Positions 8,666 through 16,840 of a stretch of DNA of 64,000 nucleotides are shown in pieces; within the stretch, counting starts at the first letter, position 1; the number at the start of each line of letters is the position of its first letter. Position numbers and translations under genes: made by a program. This DNA is from Breoghania sp037026715 (GTDB taxonomy: Bacteria > Pseudomonadota > Alphaproteobacteria > Rhizobiales > Stappiaceae). The notes under the pieces were generated by a model. The model worked only from the letters and a program-made list of their open reading frames with translations. It did not search any database and had not been told where the DNA came from. The DNA is taken from assembly GCF_037026715.1 (NCBI RefSeq), contig NZ_JBANCG010000006.1, positions 372,001-436,000 of the forward strand. The letters are read 5' to 3'.

Positions 8666-9811
8666 ATGGCCGATCCCGCCGCGAGCGGACAGCTACTCGA
8701 TACCCCGTTGCATGACCTCCATGTGGAGCTTGGAGCCCGCATGGTGCCTTTCGCCGGCTACGACATGCCGGTGCAATACGAAGGCATCATCGCCGAGCAC
8801 ACGTGGACGCGTGAAAACGCCGGGCTTTTCGACGTTTCCCACATGGGTCAGGCCTTCCTGATCGGCCCCGACCATGAAACCACCTCCAAAGCGCTCGAGA
8901 CGATCGTTCCGTCCGCTATCTCATCGCTGAAGCCCGGCCGCATCCGCTACACGGTGCTGCTGAACGACGAGGGCGGCATCGTCGACGATCTGATGGTCAC
9001 CCGTCCCGCCGAGCCCGACACGGACGGTCGGCTGTTCCTGGTCGTTAATGCCGCCCGCAAGGACGTCGATTTCCCGATGATCGCCGCCGCATTGCCTGAG
9101 GGCGTGCGGCTGGAAATCCTGGACGAGCGCGCGCTCGTGGCTCTTCAGGGCCCGAAGGCGGCGGAAGTGCTGGCAAAGCACGTGCCCGGCGCCGACCAGA
9201 TGGGCTTCATGACCTCCATGGACGCCGCCTTCGACGGCATCGACGTCAAGGTCTCGCGCTCGGGCTACACGGGCGAGGACGGCTACGAGGTCTCCGTTGC
9301 CGCCGGCGCCGCCGAGGCCCTTTCCCGTGCGCTTCTTTCCCATGACGAGGTCAAGCCGATCGGCCTTGGCGCACGCGACAGTCTGCGGCTCGAAGCCGGG
9401 CTTTGCCTCTACGGTCACGATATCGACGAGACGACCTCGCCGGTCGAGGGCGACATCACCTTCGTGCTGCAGAAGAGCCGGCGCGAGGCTGCTGACTTCC
9501 CCGGTGCCGCCCGCATTCTAAAGGAATTCAACGACGGGGCTGCCCGCAAGCGCGTTGGCTTTCGCCTCGAAGGCCGCGCGCCGGCCCGCGAGGGCGCCGA
9601 GGTGCTGTCGGCTGACGGCGAGAAGGTCGGCGTTCTCACTTCCGGCGGCTTCGCGCCGACCGTCGGTGCGCCCATTGCGATGGGATACGTTGCGACGGCG
9701 CATGCGGAAGACGGCACGCCCGTGAAGATCGTCGTGCGCGGCCGCGAACTGCCGGCCCGCGTCGCCGCCATGCCTTTCGTCGAACATCGCTACTACCGCA
9801 AACCCGCCTGA
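8666..9811 (+). CDS. gcvT: glycine cleavage system T protein (aminomethyltransferase)
   Basis: 381 residues. The T protein moves the aminomethyl group from lipoyl-H protein to tetrahydrofolate, releasing ammonia and methylene-THF. Family marks: TPLHDLHVELGARMVPFAGYDMPVQY at the N-terminus, NAGLFDVSHMGQ, the folate-site YTVLLNDEGGIVDDLMV, SRSGYTGEDGYEV, and GLGARDSLRLEAGLCLYGHDID. The C-terminal barrel ends at HRYYRKP. The ATG at 8666 follows GAAGG by 7 bases; the GTG two codons earlier abuts the ribosome site and is less likely. First gene behind the glycine riboswitch. Confidence 0.96.
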   Translation: MADPAASGQLLDTPLHDLHVELGARMVPFAGYDMPVQYEGIIAEHTWTRENAGLFDVSHMGQAFLIGPDHETTSKALETIVPSAISSLKPGRIRYTVLLNDEGGIVDDLMVTRPAEPDTDGRLFLVVNAARKDVDFPMIAAALPEGVRLEILDERALVALQGPKAAEVLAKHVPGADQMGFMTSMDAAFDGIDVKVSRSGYTGEDGYEVSVAAGAAEALSRALLSHDEVKPIGLGARDSLRLEAGLCLYGHDIDETTSPVEGDITFVLQKSRREAADFPGAARILKEFNDGAARKRVGFRLEGRAPAREGAEVLSADGEKVGVLTSGGFAPTVGAPIAMGYVATAHAEDGTPVKIVVRGRELPARVAAMPFVEHRYYRKPA

Positions 9812-9837
9812 TAAGGCACCTCCCAGGGACTATCGAA

Positions 9838-10209
9838 ATGACGACCTACTATTCCAAGGATCACGAATGGGTCGCCGTCGAAGGCGACATCGCCACGATC
9901 GGCATCACCGACTACGCGCAGAGCCAGCTCGGCGACGTCGTCTTCGTCGAGCTGCCGGACGTCGGCAAGACGCTCAATCAGGGCGACGAGGCGGCCGTCG
10001 TTGAATCGGTCAAGGCCGCGTCCGAGGTCTATGCCCCGATCTCCGGCGACGTGACCGAGGCGAACAACGCGCTCGTCGATGAGCCGGCCAAGGTCAATGA
10101 GGACCCGGAAGGGGCCGCCTGGTTCGTCAAGATGACGGTTTCCGACAAGGCCGAGCTTGAGGAGCTGATGGACGAGGCCGCCTACAAGGCTTTCGTGGAG
10201 ACGCTCTGA
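9838..10209 (+). CDS. gcvH: glycine cleavage system H protein
   Basis: 123 residues, the lipoyl carrier that shuttles the aminomethyl arm between the P, T and L proteins. The lipoylated lysine is K59 in VVESVKAASEVYAP, within the usual hybrid-motif fold (DHEWVAVEGD, GITDYAQSQLGDVVFVELPDVG, and C-terminal PEGAAWFVKM). Lies 26 bases after gcvT, so it shares the riboswitch-controlled transcript. A repeat element separates it from gcvPA. Confidence 0.97.
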   Translation: MTTYYSKDHEWVAVEGDIATIGITDYAQSQLGDVVFVELPDVGKTLNQGDEAAVVESVKAASEVYAPISGDVTEANNALVDEPAKVNEDPEGAAWFVKMTVSDKAELEELMDEAAYKAFVETL

Positions 10210-10251
10210 GGGTGCCTGAACCTTCGTTGTGAAGGGCCCTGTTTCTCAGGG

Positions 10252-10365
10252 TGTCATCCCCGCGAAGGCGGGGATCCAGTAACCACCGGGTGTTTGTCTG
10301 CACCGCTTGCGAACGACCCCGGTTACTGGGTCCCGGCTCTCCGCTTCGCTGCGGCGGGGATGACA
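10252..10365. repeat. palindromic intergenic repeat between gcvH and gcvPA
   Basis: Left arm starts TGTCATCCCCGCGAAGGCGG at 10252 and runs through ATCCAGTAACC. The right arm runs from GGTTACTGGGTCCC at 10321 to GGCGGGGATGACA ending at 10365. The two arms are imperfect reverse complements, so the transcript can form one long hairpin, with smaller hairpins in each arm. This pattern (TCATCCCCGCG...GGATCCAGT) is a frequent dispersed intergenic element in alphaproteobacteria. It lies inside the gcv operon and may affect mRNA processing between gcvH and gcvPA. Confidence 0.85.
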
Positions 10366-10414
10366 ATCGAGCCTGTTGCTGACGGCGCCCAACACCAAAC
10401 CGGATCTTGAAACC

Positions 10415-11764
10415 ATGCGTTATCTTCCCCTGAGCGATCAGGATCGTGCCGACATGCTGGCCCGTATCGGCATCGGCTCGATCGATGACCTGTTCGCCGA
10501 TATCCCTGCGGCCGCGCGCCTTGTCGAGCCGATGGATCTGCCGCGCCGCAAGAGCGAACTGGAGGTGGAACGCCATCTCTCGCGCCTCGCCGCGCAGAAC
10601 GTGCCGGCCTCCTCCGTGCCCTTCTTCGTCGGCGGCGGCGCCTACAAGCATCATGTGCCGGCGACGGTGGATCATCTGATCCAGCGCTCCGAATTCCTGA
10701 CTTCCTACACGCCCTATCAGCCGGAAATCACGCAAGGCACGCTGCAGGCGCTGTTCGAGTTCCAGACCCAGATCGCCCACCTGACCGCCATGGATGTGGC
10801 CAACGCCTCCATGTACGACGGCTCGACCGCCGCCGCGGAAGCCGTGCTGATGGCGCACCGGGTGACCAAGCGCAACAAGGCGGTGATCTCCGGCGGTCTG
10901 CATCCGCACTACCGCGCGGTGATCCGCACCACTTCGGAACTCGCCGACGACACCTTCGACATCCTGCCGGCCGATCCGACCGGCACCGAGGATATCCTGT
11001 CGCGCATCGACACCGAGACCTCCTGCGTCGTCGTGCAGTCGCCGTCCTTCTTCGGACAGCTCATCGACCTGAAGCCGATTGCGGAAAAGGCGCACGAATG
11101 CGGCGCGCTGCTGATCGCCGTCTTCACCGAAGTCGTCTCGCTCGGCCTGATCGAGCCGGCGGGAACGCAAGGCGCGGACATCGTGGTGGGCGAGGGCCAG
11201 TCGCTCGGCAATCCGCTGACCTTCGGCGGGCCCTATGTCGGCCTCTTCGCCACGCGTCAGAAATACATCCGTCAGATGCCGGGCCGGCTTTGCGGCGAGA
11301 CGGTCGATGCCGACGGCAAGCGCGGTTTCGTTCTCACGCTTTCCACCCGCGAGCAGCACATCCGCCGCGAGAAGGCGACCTCGAACATCTGCACCAATGC
11401 CGGTCTCTGCCAGCTCGCCTTCACCATCCACATGACGCTGCTGGGCCAGACCGGCTTTGAACAGCTGGCGATGGCGAACCACGCGTCCGCCGTGAAGCTT
11501 GCGGAGATGCTGGACGGCATCGACGGTGTGGAGTTGCTGAACGAGACGTTCTTCAACGAGTTTACGCTTCATCTGAAGGGCAGGGACGCGGAAACCATCG
11601 TCGACACGCTCGCCGACAAGGGCATCATGGCCGGCGTCCCGGTCAAGCGCATCGATCCGGTGTCAAAGAATGTCGATGACCTGCTGGTCGTTGCGGCCAC
11701 CGAAATCAACACCGACGAGGACCGCGCCGCATACGCTGCCGCGCTGAAGGAGGTGCTGGCATGA
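10415..11764 (+). CDS. gcvPA: glycine dehydrogenase (decarboxylating) subunit 1
   Basis: 449 residues, the N-terminal half of P protein in organisms with a split enzyme. With subunit 2 it decarboxylates glycine using PLP. Seen: MRYLPLSDQDRADMLARIGIGSIDDLF at the start, FFVGGGAYKHHVPATVDHLI, FLTSYTPYQPEITQGTLQALFEFQTQI, NASMYDGSTAAAEA, the GGPYVGLFATR segment and REQHIRREKATSNICTNAGLCQLA. I chose ATG 10415 because the conserved N-terminus begins there. Its stop overlaps the start of the small orphan gene (ATGA). Confidence 0.95.
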   Translation: MRYLPLSDQDRADMLARIGIGSIDDLFADIPAAARLVEPMDLPRRKSELEVERHLSRLAAQNVPASSVPFFVGGGAYKHHVPATVDHLIQRSEFLTSYTPYQPEITQGTLQALFEFQTQIAHLTAMDVANASMYDGSTAAAEAVLMAHRVTKRNKAVISGGLHPHYRAVIRTTSELADDTFDILPADPTGTEDILSRIDTETSCVVVQSPSFFGQLIDLKPIAEKAHECGALLIAVFTEVVSLGLIEPAGTQGADIVVGEGQSLGNPLTFGGPYVGLFATRQKYIRQMPGRLCGETVDADGKRGFVLTLSTREQHIRREKATSNICTNAGLCQLAFTIHMTLLGQTGFEQLAMANHASAVKLAEMLDGIDGVELLNETFFNEFTLHLKGRDAETIVDTLADKGIMAGVPVKRIDPVSKNVDDLLVVAATEINTDEDRAAYAAALKEVLA

Positions 11765-12081
11765 GTCAGGCACAAACTGCGGCTCAAATCCTTATCGATG
11801 TTCGAGAATTGTTGGTTCGGTTAACTCAGGATCGAGACTCTCGGTTGAGTCGTCTGAAAGAGGCGGCTGTTGTCCTTCGGAAGATTTCGGCAAATTGTGA
11901 AATCAAAAATCTGAAGGAAAAGATCTCTGATTTGATTGTAAGGATCGATGATCTGCCCGAATTTGGACAGGTAGACTTCGATTTAGACAAGGTCGGAGGG
12001 CCGTCTGACGAAGACATGATCATCGATGCGCTCGTGTCGGTTGCGTTAGATGCGCATCTAATCATGATTTCCAGACCTTGA
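11761..12081 (+). CDS. small orphan protein inserted between gcvPA and gcvPB
   Basis: 106 residues, no family recognised. The N-terminal two-thirds (about residues 5-62) look helical with heptad-like leucine/isoleucine spacing, then comes an acidic stretch (LPEFGQVDFDLDKVGG) and a hydrophobic C-terminal helix (IIDALVSVALDAHLIMI). No signal peptide or catalytic motif is evident. The DNA is visibly poorer in G+C and richer in codons such as TTG, TTA, AAT and GAT than the flanking gcv genes. The start overlaps the gcvPA stop as ATGA with GGAGG upstream, so it should be translated by coupling. A 7-base repeat GGCATGA occurs at 11758-11764 and again at 12084-12090, bracketing the insert. Confidence 0.65.
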   Translation: MSQAQTAAQILIDVRELLVRLTQDRDSRLSRLKEAAVVLRKISANCEIKNLKEKISDLIVRIDDLPEFGQVDFDLDKVGGPSDEDMIIDALVSVALDAHLIMISRP

Positions 12082-12095
12082 GGGGCATGAAGCAG

Positions 12096-13676
12096 ATGAG
12101 CATGAACAATCAGGGCCGCCCCTCCACGCCGAATGAGGCGGGAGCTGTCGCGGAGCACAAGACGTTCACCGGCAACAAGGCGCTGCAGATCGAGGAACCG
12201 TTGATCTTCGAGACCGGCCGCAACGATGTGACCGGCGTCGATATCGACGTGCCGCTCGACTTCAAGCCGCGCCTGGGTTCTCACCAGCGCAAGACGGCGA
12301 TCGACCTGCCGGGTCTGTCCGAGCCGGAGGCGATGCGCCACTATGTGCGGCTTTCCCAGAAGAACTACGCCATCGACATGGGCCTCTATCCGCTGGGCTC
12401 GTGCACGATGAAGCACAACCCGCGCCTCAACGAAAAGATGGCGCGGCTGCCGGGCTTTGCCGACGTCCACCCGCTGCAGCCGCTTTCCACGGTGAAAGGC
12501 GCGGTGGAGCTGATTGCGCAGCTTGGCCGCTGGCTGCTGGTCACCACCGGCATGGCCTCGGTCGCGATGAGCCCGAAGGCCGGCGCGCATGGCGAGCTGT
12601 GCGGCATGATGGCGATCAAGGCCGCGCTCAAGGCCCGCGGCGAGAACCGCTCCAAGGTGCTGGTGCCCGAAAGCGCCCATGGCACCAACCCGGCGACCGC
12701 CGCGCTTCTGGGCTACAAGGTCGTGACGATCCCCGCGCGCGAGGACGGCACGGTCGATCCGGCCTCCGTTCGCGAACTGCTGGATGATCAGGTCGCCGCG
12801 ATCATGCTGACGAACCCGAACACCTGCGGGCTGTTCGAGCGCGACATCAAGGAGATCGCCGACGCGGTGCACGAGGCGGGCGCCTACTTCTACTGCGACG
12901 GCGCCAACTTCAACGCCATCGTCGGCAAGGCCAAACCCGGCGAGCTCGGCGTCGATGCCATGCACATCAACCTGCACAAGACGTTCTCCACCCCCCACGG
13001 CGGCGGCGGTCCGGGTGCCGGTCCGGTGGTGCTGTCGGACAAGCTTGCCCCGTTCGCGCCCGTTCCTTACGTGCGCTTCGAGGGCGACACGGCCGAGTTC
13101 ATCGAGACCCGCGCCAAGGCCAAGGAGCACGGCGACACGCCGTTCGGCCGCATGACGGCGTTCCACGGCCAGATGGGCATGTTCATCCGCGCGCTCTCTT
13201 TCATGCTGAGCCACGGCTGCGACGGCCTGAAGCAGGCGTCTGAAGATGCGGTTTTGAACGCCAACTACATCCGCGTCGGCCTTGCCGACCTGATGAGCCT
13301 GCCCTTCGGCAACCGGGCGAACATGCACGAGGTGCTGTTCGACGACAGTTTCCTGAAGGACACGGGCGTCACCACGCTCGATTTCGCCAAGGCGATGATC
13401 GACGAAGGCTACCATCCGATGACCATGTACTTCCCGCTGGTCGTCCACGGCGCGCTGCTGATCGAGCCAACGGAGTCCGAAAGCCTCGCGAGCCTCGACC
13501 TCTTCATCGCCACGCTACGCGATCTGGTGATGTCGGCGAAGAGGGGCGAGACGGAGCGGTTTACCGGCGCCCCCTATCACAGCCCGCGTCGCCGTCTGGA
13601 TGAGACGGCGGCGGCCCGAAAGCCGATCCTGAAATGGATCCGGCCGGAGGCGGCAACGGCAGAGGCCGCGGAATAG
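12096..13676 (+). CDS. gcvPB: glycine dehydrogenase (decarboxylating) subunit 2
   Basis: 526 residues, the PLP-binding half of split P protein. Seen: LGSCTMKHNPRLNEKMARLPGF, GMASVAMSPKAGAHGELCG, VPESAHGTNPATAALLGY, LTNPNTCGLFERDI, YCDGANFNAIVG, and the PLP-lysine site INLHKTFSTPHGGGGPG. The C-terminal MTMYFPLVVHGALLIEPTESES is typical of the subunit. Several ATGs lie close together (12087, 12096, 12102). GAGGGG at 12080-12085 best suits 12096, though 12102 is nearly as good. It should be cotranscribed with gcvT-gcvH-gcvPA despite the inserted gene. Confidence 0.94.
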   Translation: MSMNNQGRPSTPNEAGAVAEHKTFTGNKALQIEEPLIFETGRNDVTGVDIDVPLDFKPRLGSHQRKTAIDLPGLSEPEAMRHYVRLSQKNYAIDMGLYPLGSCTMKHNPRLNEKMARLPGFADVHPLQPLSTVKGAVELIAQLGRWLLVTTGMASVAMSPKAGAHGELCGMMAIKAALKARGENRSKVLVPESAHGTNPATAALLGYKVVTIPAREDGTVDPASVRELLDDQVAAIMLTNPNTCGLFERDIKEIADAVHEAGAYFYCDGANFNAIVGKAKPGELGVDAMHINLHKTFSTPHGGGGPGAGPVVLSDKLAPFAPVPYVRFEGDTAEFIETRAKAKEHGDTPFGRMTAFHGQMGMFIRALSFMLSHGCDGLKQASEDAVLNANYIRVGLADLMSLPFGNRANMHEVLFDDSFLKDTGVTTLDFAKAMIDEGYHPMTMYFPLVVHGALLIEPTESESLASLDLFIATLRDLVMSAKRGETERFTGAPYHSPRRRLDETAAARKPILKWIRPEAATAEAAE

Positions 13677-13683
13677 GATCGTC

Positions 13684-13719
13684 CGGCGCGCGGACGGTGA
13701 GCCTTCCGCCCGCGCGCCG
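13684..13719 (+). terminator. strong GC hairpin after gcvPB
   Basis: CGGCGCGCGGACGG (13684-13697) pairs with CCGCCCGCGCGCCG (13706-13719) over 14 positions with one G-U pair and an 8-base loop. It begins 8 bases after the gcvPB stop. There is no T-run, so it may protect the 3' end or work with Rho. Confidence 0.45.
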
Positions 13720-13834
13720 CGATGCACGAGATCTGGTTTCCGTCGTTCGGAGAGGTTCCGCCTGACCGCAAAGCGTTCTAGACAGGACGTGGCCGGCAAT
13801 CGTCGTGATGTCGGGGATCGGGAGAGCGGACCGC

Positions 13835-14530
13835 ATGCGCAACAGGCACGTCGAAAAGCACGGCGCCCATCGCGTGGGCTGGTTGAGGGCCGCGGTGCTT
13901 GGCGCCAACGATGGCCTGGTCTCTACCGCCAGCCTCGTCGTCGGTGTCGCCGCGGCCTCGTCGCAAACCGGTCAGATCCTGATCGCGGGAGCCGCGGGTC
14001 TTGTCGCCGGCGCAATGTCCATGGCGGCGGGCGAATACGTTTCCGTCAGCTCCCAGTCCGATACGGAGAAGGCCGATCTCGCCCAGGAGCGGCAGGAACT
14101 GGCCGAGCAGCCGGAGTTCGAGCTGCGGGAGCTTGCCGACATTTACGTCGAACGTGGCGTCTCGCGCGAGACGGCCGTGGAAGTCGCGCGTCAGCTGATG
14201 GCGGCCGATGCGCTCGGCGCCCACGCTCGCGACGAACTGGGTATTTCCGATATCACGACCGCGCGCCCGCTCCAGGCCGCCTTCACCTCCGCCGTGACCT
14301 TTTCCATCGGCGCCGCCTTGCCGCTGGCGGTGGTGCTGCTCTCGCCCTCGGCCTGGGTCATCCCGGCCGTCATGGTCTCGACGCTCGTCTTCTTGGCCGG
14401 TTTGGGCGCCCTTGGGGCGCTGGCGGGTGGGGCGGGCATCGTCAGGCCGACGATCCGCGTGACGTTCTGGGGCGCGGTGGCTATGGCGCTGACGGCGGGC
14501 ATCGGCGCTCTCTTCGGTGCCGTTGTGTGA
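13835..14530 (+). CDS. VIT1/CCC1-family iron/manganese transporter
   Basis: 231 residues of the vacuolar-iron-transporter family, which moves Fe2+ or Mn2+ across membranes. Seen: an N-terminal GWLRAAVLGANDGLVSTASLVVGVAAA membrane helix with the family's ND-G motif, a second helix with GAMSMAAGEYVSVSSQSDTE, a cytoplasmic acidic helical segment (KADLAQERQELAEQPEFELRELADIYVERG), then three membrane helices to the end. The start at 13835 has GGGAGAG about 10 bases upstream; earlier ATGs at 13805 and 13808 are possible. Family members often export or sequester metal to relieve excess. Confidence 0.85.
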   Translation: MRNRHVEKHGAHRVGWLRAAVLGANDGLVSTASLVVGVAAASSQTGQILIAGAAGLVAGAMSMAAGEYVSVSSQSDTEKADLAQERQELAEQPEFELRELADIYVERGVSRETAVEVARQLMAADALGAHARDELGISDITTARPLQAAFTSAVTFSIGAALPLAVVLLSPSAWVIPAVMVSTLVFLAGLGALGALAGGAGIVRPTIRVTFWGAVAMALTAGIGALFGAVV

Positions 14531-14558
14531 TCCGAGGCGGCCGCTTTCAGAAGAACAA

Positions 14559-14590
14559 ACGCCCCCTCGCCGTTTCGGGCGAAGGGGCGT
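14559..14590. terminator. bidirectional hairpin between the VIT gene and ccrM
   Basis: ACGCCCCCTCGCCG and CGGGCGAAGGGGCGT around a TTT loop form a near-perfect stem of about 14 pairs in the convergent gap between the plus-strand transporter and minus-strand ccrM. An A-rich run (AAGAACAAA) precedes it, giving a weak U-run for the minus-strand transcript. Confidence 0.6.
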
Positions 14591-14633
14591 CCATGTTCGC
14601 GGGGATGCGAACGGCCAGCGTGCCTGTTACTCG

Positions 14634-15788
14634 TTACCGCGGCATGCTGGATCTGATTTCCTCGCGCAGCACATCGATCGGCTCCAGAATGCCTCCGCGC
14701 TCGAAGTGCCAGTAGGTCCAGCCGTTGCAGGCCTCCGCCCCCTGGACGAGCGCGCCGACCTTGTGGATCGAGCCGGTAAAATCGCCCGAGACGAGCGATC
14801 CGTCTGCCCTGACCACCGCACGATGCTTGCCGCGCGAGCAGGTCAGTTCTGCGCCGGGCGTCAGCAGGCCCGCCTCCAGCAGCGTGCCGAAGGGAATGCG
14901 CTTCTGCGCGCGCTTGCCCTTGACCGTTTCCAGAACCATGCCCTCGGCCGGCTCGATCGCGGCGATGCGCTTCGTCGCTGCCTCGATGTAGGAGCGCTCG
15001 CGCTCCACACCGACGAAGTGGCGGCCGAGCTTCTTGGCGACAGCGCCCGTCGTGCCCGTTCCGAAGAAGGGATCGAGCACCACGTCGCCGGGATTGGTGG
15101 AGGACAGCAGCACGCGATAGAGCAGCGCTTCCGGCTTCTGGGTCGGGTGGACCTTGTCGCCGTTGTCGTCCTTCAGCCGTTCCCCGCCGGTGCAAAGCGG
15201 CAGGTGCCAGTCGGAGCGCATCTGAAGGTCGTCGTTGAAGGCCTTCAGCGCCTCGTAGTTGAAGGTGTAGCCCTTGGCATCCTTGGACGGCGTTGCCCAG
15301 AGCATCGTTTCGTGAGCGTTGGTGAACCGCTTGCCGCGGAAGTTCGGCATCGGGTTCGACTTCAGCCACACCACGTCGTTCAGGAGCCAGAACCCGAGGT
15401 CCTGCATCTTGGCGCCGACGCGGAAAATGTTGTGATAGGAGCCGATGACCCACAGCGTGCCGGTCGGCTTCAGGACGCGCTTGACCGCCAGAAGCCAGGC
15501 GCGGGTGAACGCGTCATAGGCCTCGAAGCTGGCAAACTGGTCCCAGGCATCGTCGCAGGCATCCACCCGCGACTGATCAGGCCGATGCAGGTCGCCGCCA
15601 AGCTGCAGATTGTAAGGGGGATCCGCGAAGACGACGTCGACCGAATGCTTCGGCAGCCGTTCCAGGGCGGCGACGCAGTCGCCGACGAGGATGGTGTCGA
15701 GCCAGTCCGGCTTAAGGTCGGAACCCGTGCCGGGGAGAGAGGGGTAGCGGGGCGCCGTCACCGACGCCCCTGTACGCAGTACACTCAT
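14634..15788 (-). CDS. ccrM: cell-cycle adenine DNA methyltransferase, GANTC-specific
   Basis: 384 residues of the beta-class N6-adenine methyltransferases. The catalytic DPPY is at residues 56-59 (VFADPPYNLQLGG) and the SAM-binding motif DPFFGTGTTGAVAKKLGRHFVG is in the second half, the order for this class. HPTQKPEALLYR and NPMPNFRGKRFTNAHETMLWA are diagnostic of CcrM. A C-terminal domain (about 290-384, with NGWTYWHFERGG) matches the DNA-contacting extension of CcrM. In Caulobacter and Rhizobiaceae the enzyme methylates GANTC late in replication and is essential or nearly so. The upstream region carries CtrA-like and GANTC sites. Confidence 0.95.
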   Translation of the reverse strand: MSVLRTGASVTAPRYPSLPGTGSDLKPDWLDTILVGDCVAALERLPKHSVDVVFADPPYNLQLGGDLHRPDQSRVDACDDAWDQFASFEAYDAFTRAWLLAVKRVLKPTGTLWVIGSYHNIFRVGAKMQDLGFWLLNDVVWLKSNPMPNFRGKRFTNAHETMLWATPSKDAKGYTFNYEALKAFNDDLQMRSDWHLPLCTGGERLKDDNGDKVHPTQKPEALLYRVLLSSTNPGDVVLDPFFGTGTTGAVAKKLGRHFVGVERERSYIEAATKRIAAIEPAEGMVLETVKGKRAQKRIPFGTLLEAGLLTPGAELTCSRGKHRAVVRADGSLVSGDFTGSIHKVGALVQGAEACNGWTYWHFERGGILEPIDVLREEIRSSMPR

Positions 15789-15838
15789 TGCGACGCAAAA
15801 CCTTACGCAATTACGAGTGTCATGGTTACCGGATTAGG

Positions 15839-15881
15839 TAAATCGAGTGTTAAGGATGAAAGGAAAAATTGAAGTTGAATC
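15839..15881 (-). promoter_or_regulatory. candidate CtrA box and GANTC site upstream of ccrM
   Basis: On the minus strand, TTAACACTCGATTTA (15853-15839) fits the CtrA pattern TTAA-N7-TTAA with one mismatch. A GAATC site (15877-15881), the target of CcrM itself, lies just upstream. The whole 15789-15966 gap is far richer in A+T than its surroundings and has further TTAA elements near 15900 and 15930. In Caulobacter, ccrM is activated by CtrA and carries GANTC sites in its promoter region; the parallel here is inference. Confidence 0.5.
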
Positions 15882-15966
15882 AATCATTTACTAACGCAAA
15901 TTAAACTCTCTCACTAAAGTGTTAAGCCCCTGTAGCACATATGGGCGGATGTGAAGGCCACTGGCC

Positions 15967-16644
15967 TCATTCCTCCGCCGAAAGGGCGAGCAGGCGGCTC
16001 ACCTGCATCATCGGTCGGCCCGATTCACGCACCCATCCGTTAAAGGCTGCCTGAACGGAAGTCAGCGCATGGCGCGAAAAGACCGCGCGTTCGATAACCT
16101 TTTCGCGCACGAGCGCGGCAATGACGGAGGGGGTGAGGATGAAGCCGTCGCGCCCGACGAAGCGCAGAGCATATTGTGCCGTCGTTCCGCCAAGCCGGCT
16201 GCCCCGGTGCTTCAGCAGATCGATCAGGCCGACCTGATCCGCGATCGGCCAGCGCCCGAGGAGCTCGGCTGCCGAACCGTGCTCGGCGGCCAGGTCGCAC
16301 AGCAAGACGGCGTTGTCGCGAACGGAGATGATCTTGGCCGCGTTGCGCACGATGCGGTTGTCGGCCATCAGCGCGTCGAAATCGTCATCCGACATCATGG
16401 CGCAGCGGCGCGGATCGAATGCCCAGAACGCATCTTCGAAGCCGGGCCACTTCCCATCGATGACCTTCCAGGAGAAGCCTGCCTGGAAGACGCATTTCGT
16501 GAGCATGGACAGCCAGCGGTCGTCGGGGGTGGCGACGAGTTCGTCCGCGCTCTTCGGCGTCAGGTCGGCGAGCTTCGCCTCCATGGCCTCCTTGCCGCCA
16601 TGGCGTTTCGCTGCCATTTCGAAGATCTCGTCGAAGCTGTGCAT
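15967..16644 (-). CDS. DNA-3-methyladenine glycosylase I family protein
   Basis: 225 residues of the Tag family of HhH glycosylases, which removes 3-methyladenine from alkylated DNA. Seen: MHSFDEIFEMAAKRHGG, DDRWLSMLTKCVFQAGFSWKVIDGKWPGFEDAFWAFDP (the family's E/K-x-x-G-x-S-W-x-x-I region), MSDDDFDALMADNRIVRNAAKI and the C-terminal RHALTSVQAAFNGWVRESG. The zinc-binding Cys/His set of E. coli Tag is not evident, which is common for this alphaproteobacterial subgroup. The ATG at 16644 has GAGGGG upstream. Divergent from amn; ccrM lies 178 bases downstream. Confidence 0.78.
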   Translation of the reverse strand: MHSFDEIFEMAAKRHGGKEAMEAKLADLTPKSADELVATPDDRWLSMLTKCVFQAGFSWKVIDGKWPGFEDAFWAFDPRRCAMMSDDDFDALMADNRIVRNAAKIISVRDNAVLLCDLAAEHGSAAELLGRWPIADQVGLIDLLKHRGSRLGGTTAQYALRFVGRDGFILTPSVIAALVREKVIERAVFSRHALTSVQAAFNGWVRESGRPMMQVSRLLALSAEE

Positions 16645-16840
16645 GTCACCCCTCAATTGAGATTGCGCGGCTGAGATTGCGCGGCGCGGGATGGGGCAGG
16701 AGCCGCGGCGCGCGCTCGCCCCTTGCCCGCTCCTCGATGGAACGCGGGCAGGTGCCCGGACTGTTTTCCAGACAGAAGCTTGACCCGGTGGCACACGCAA
16801 CCGACCTTTGCAGGCAAGCAACATACCCGGAGTATAAATC

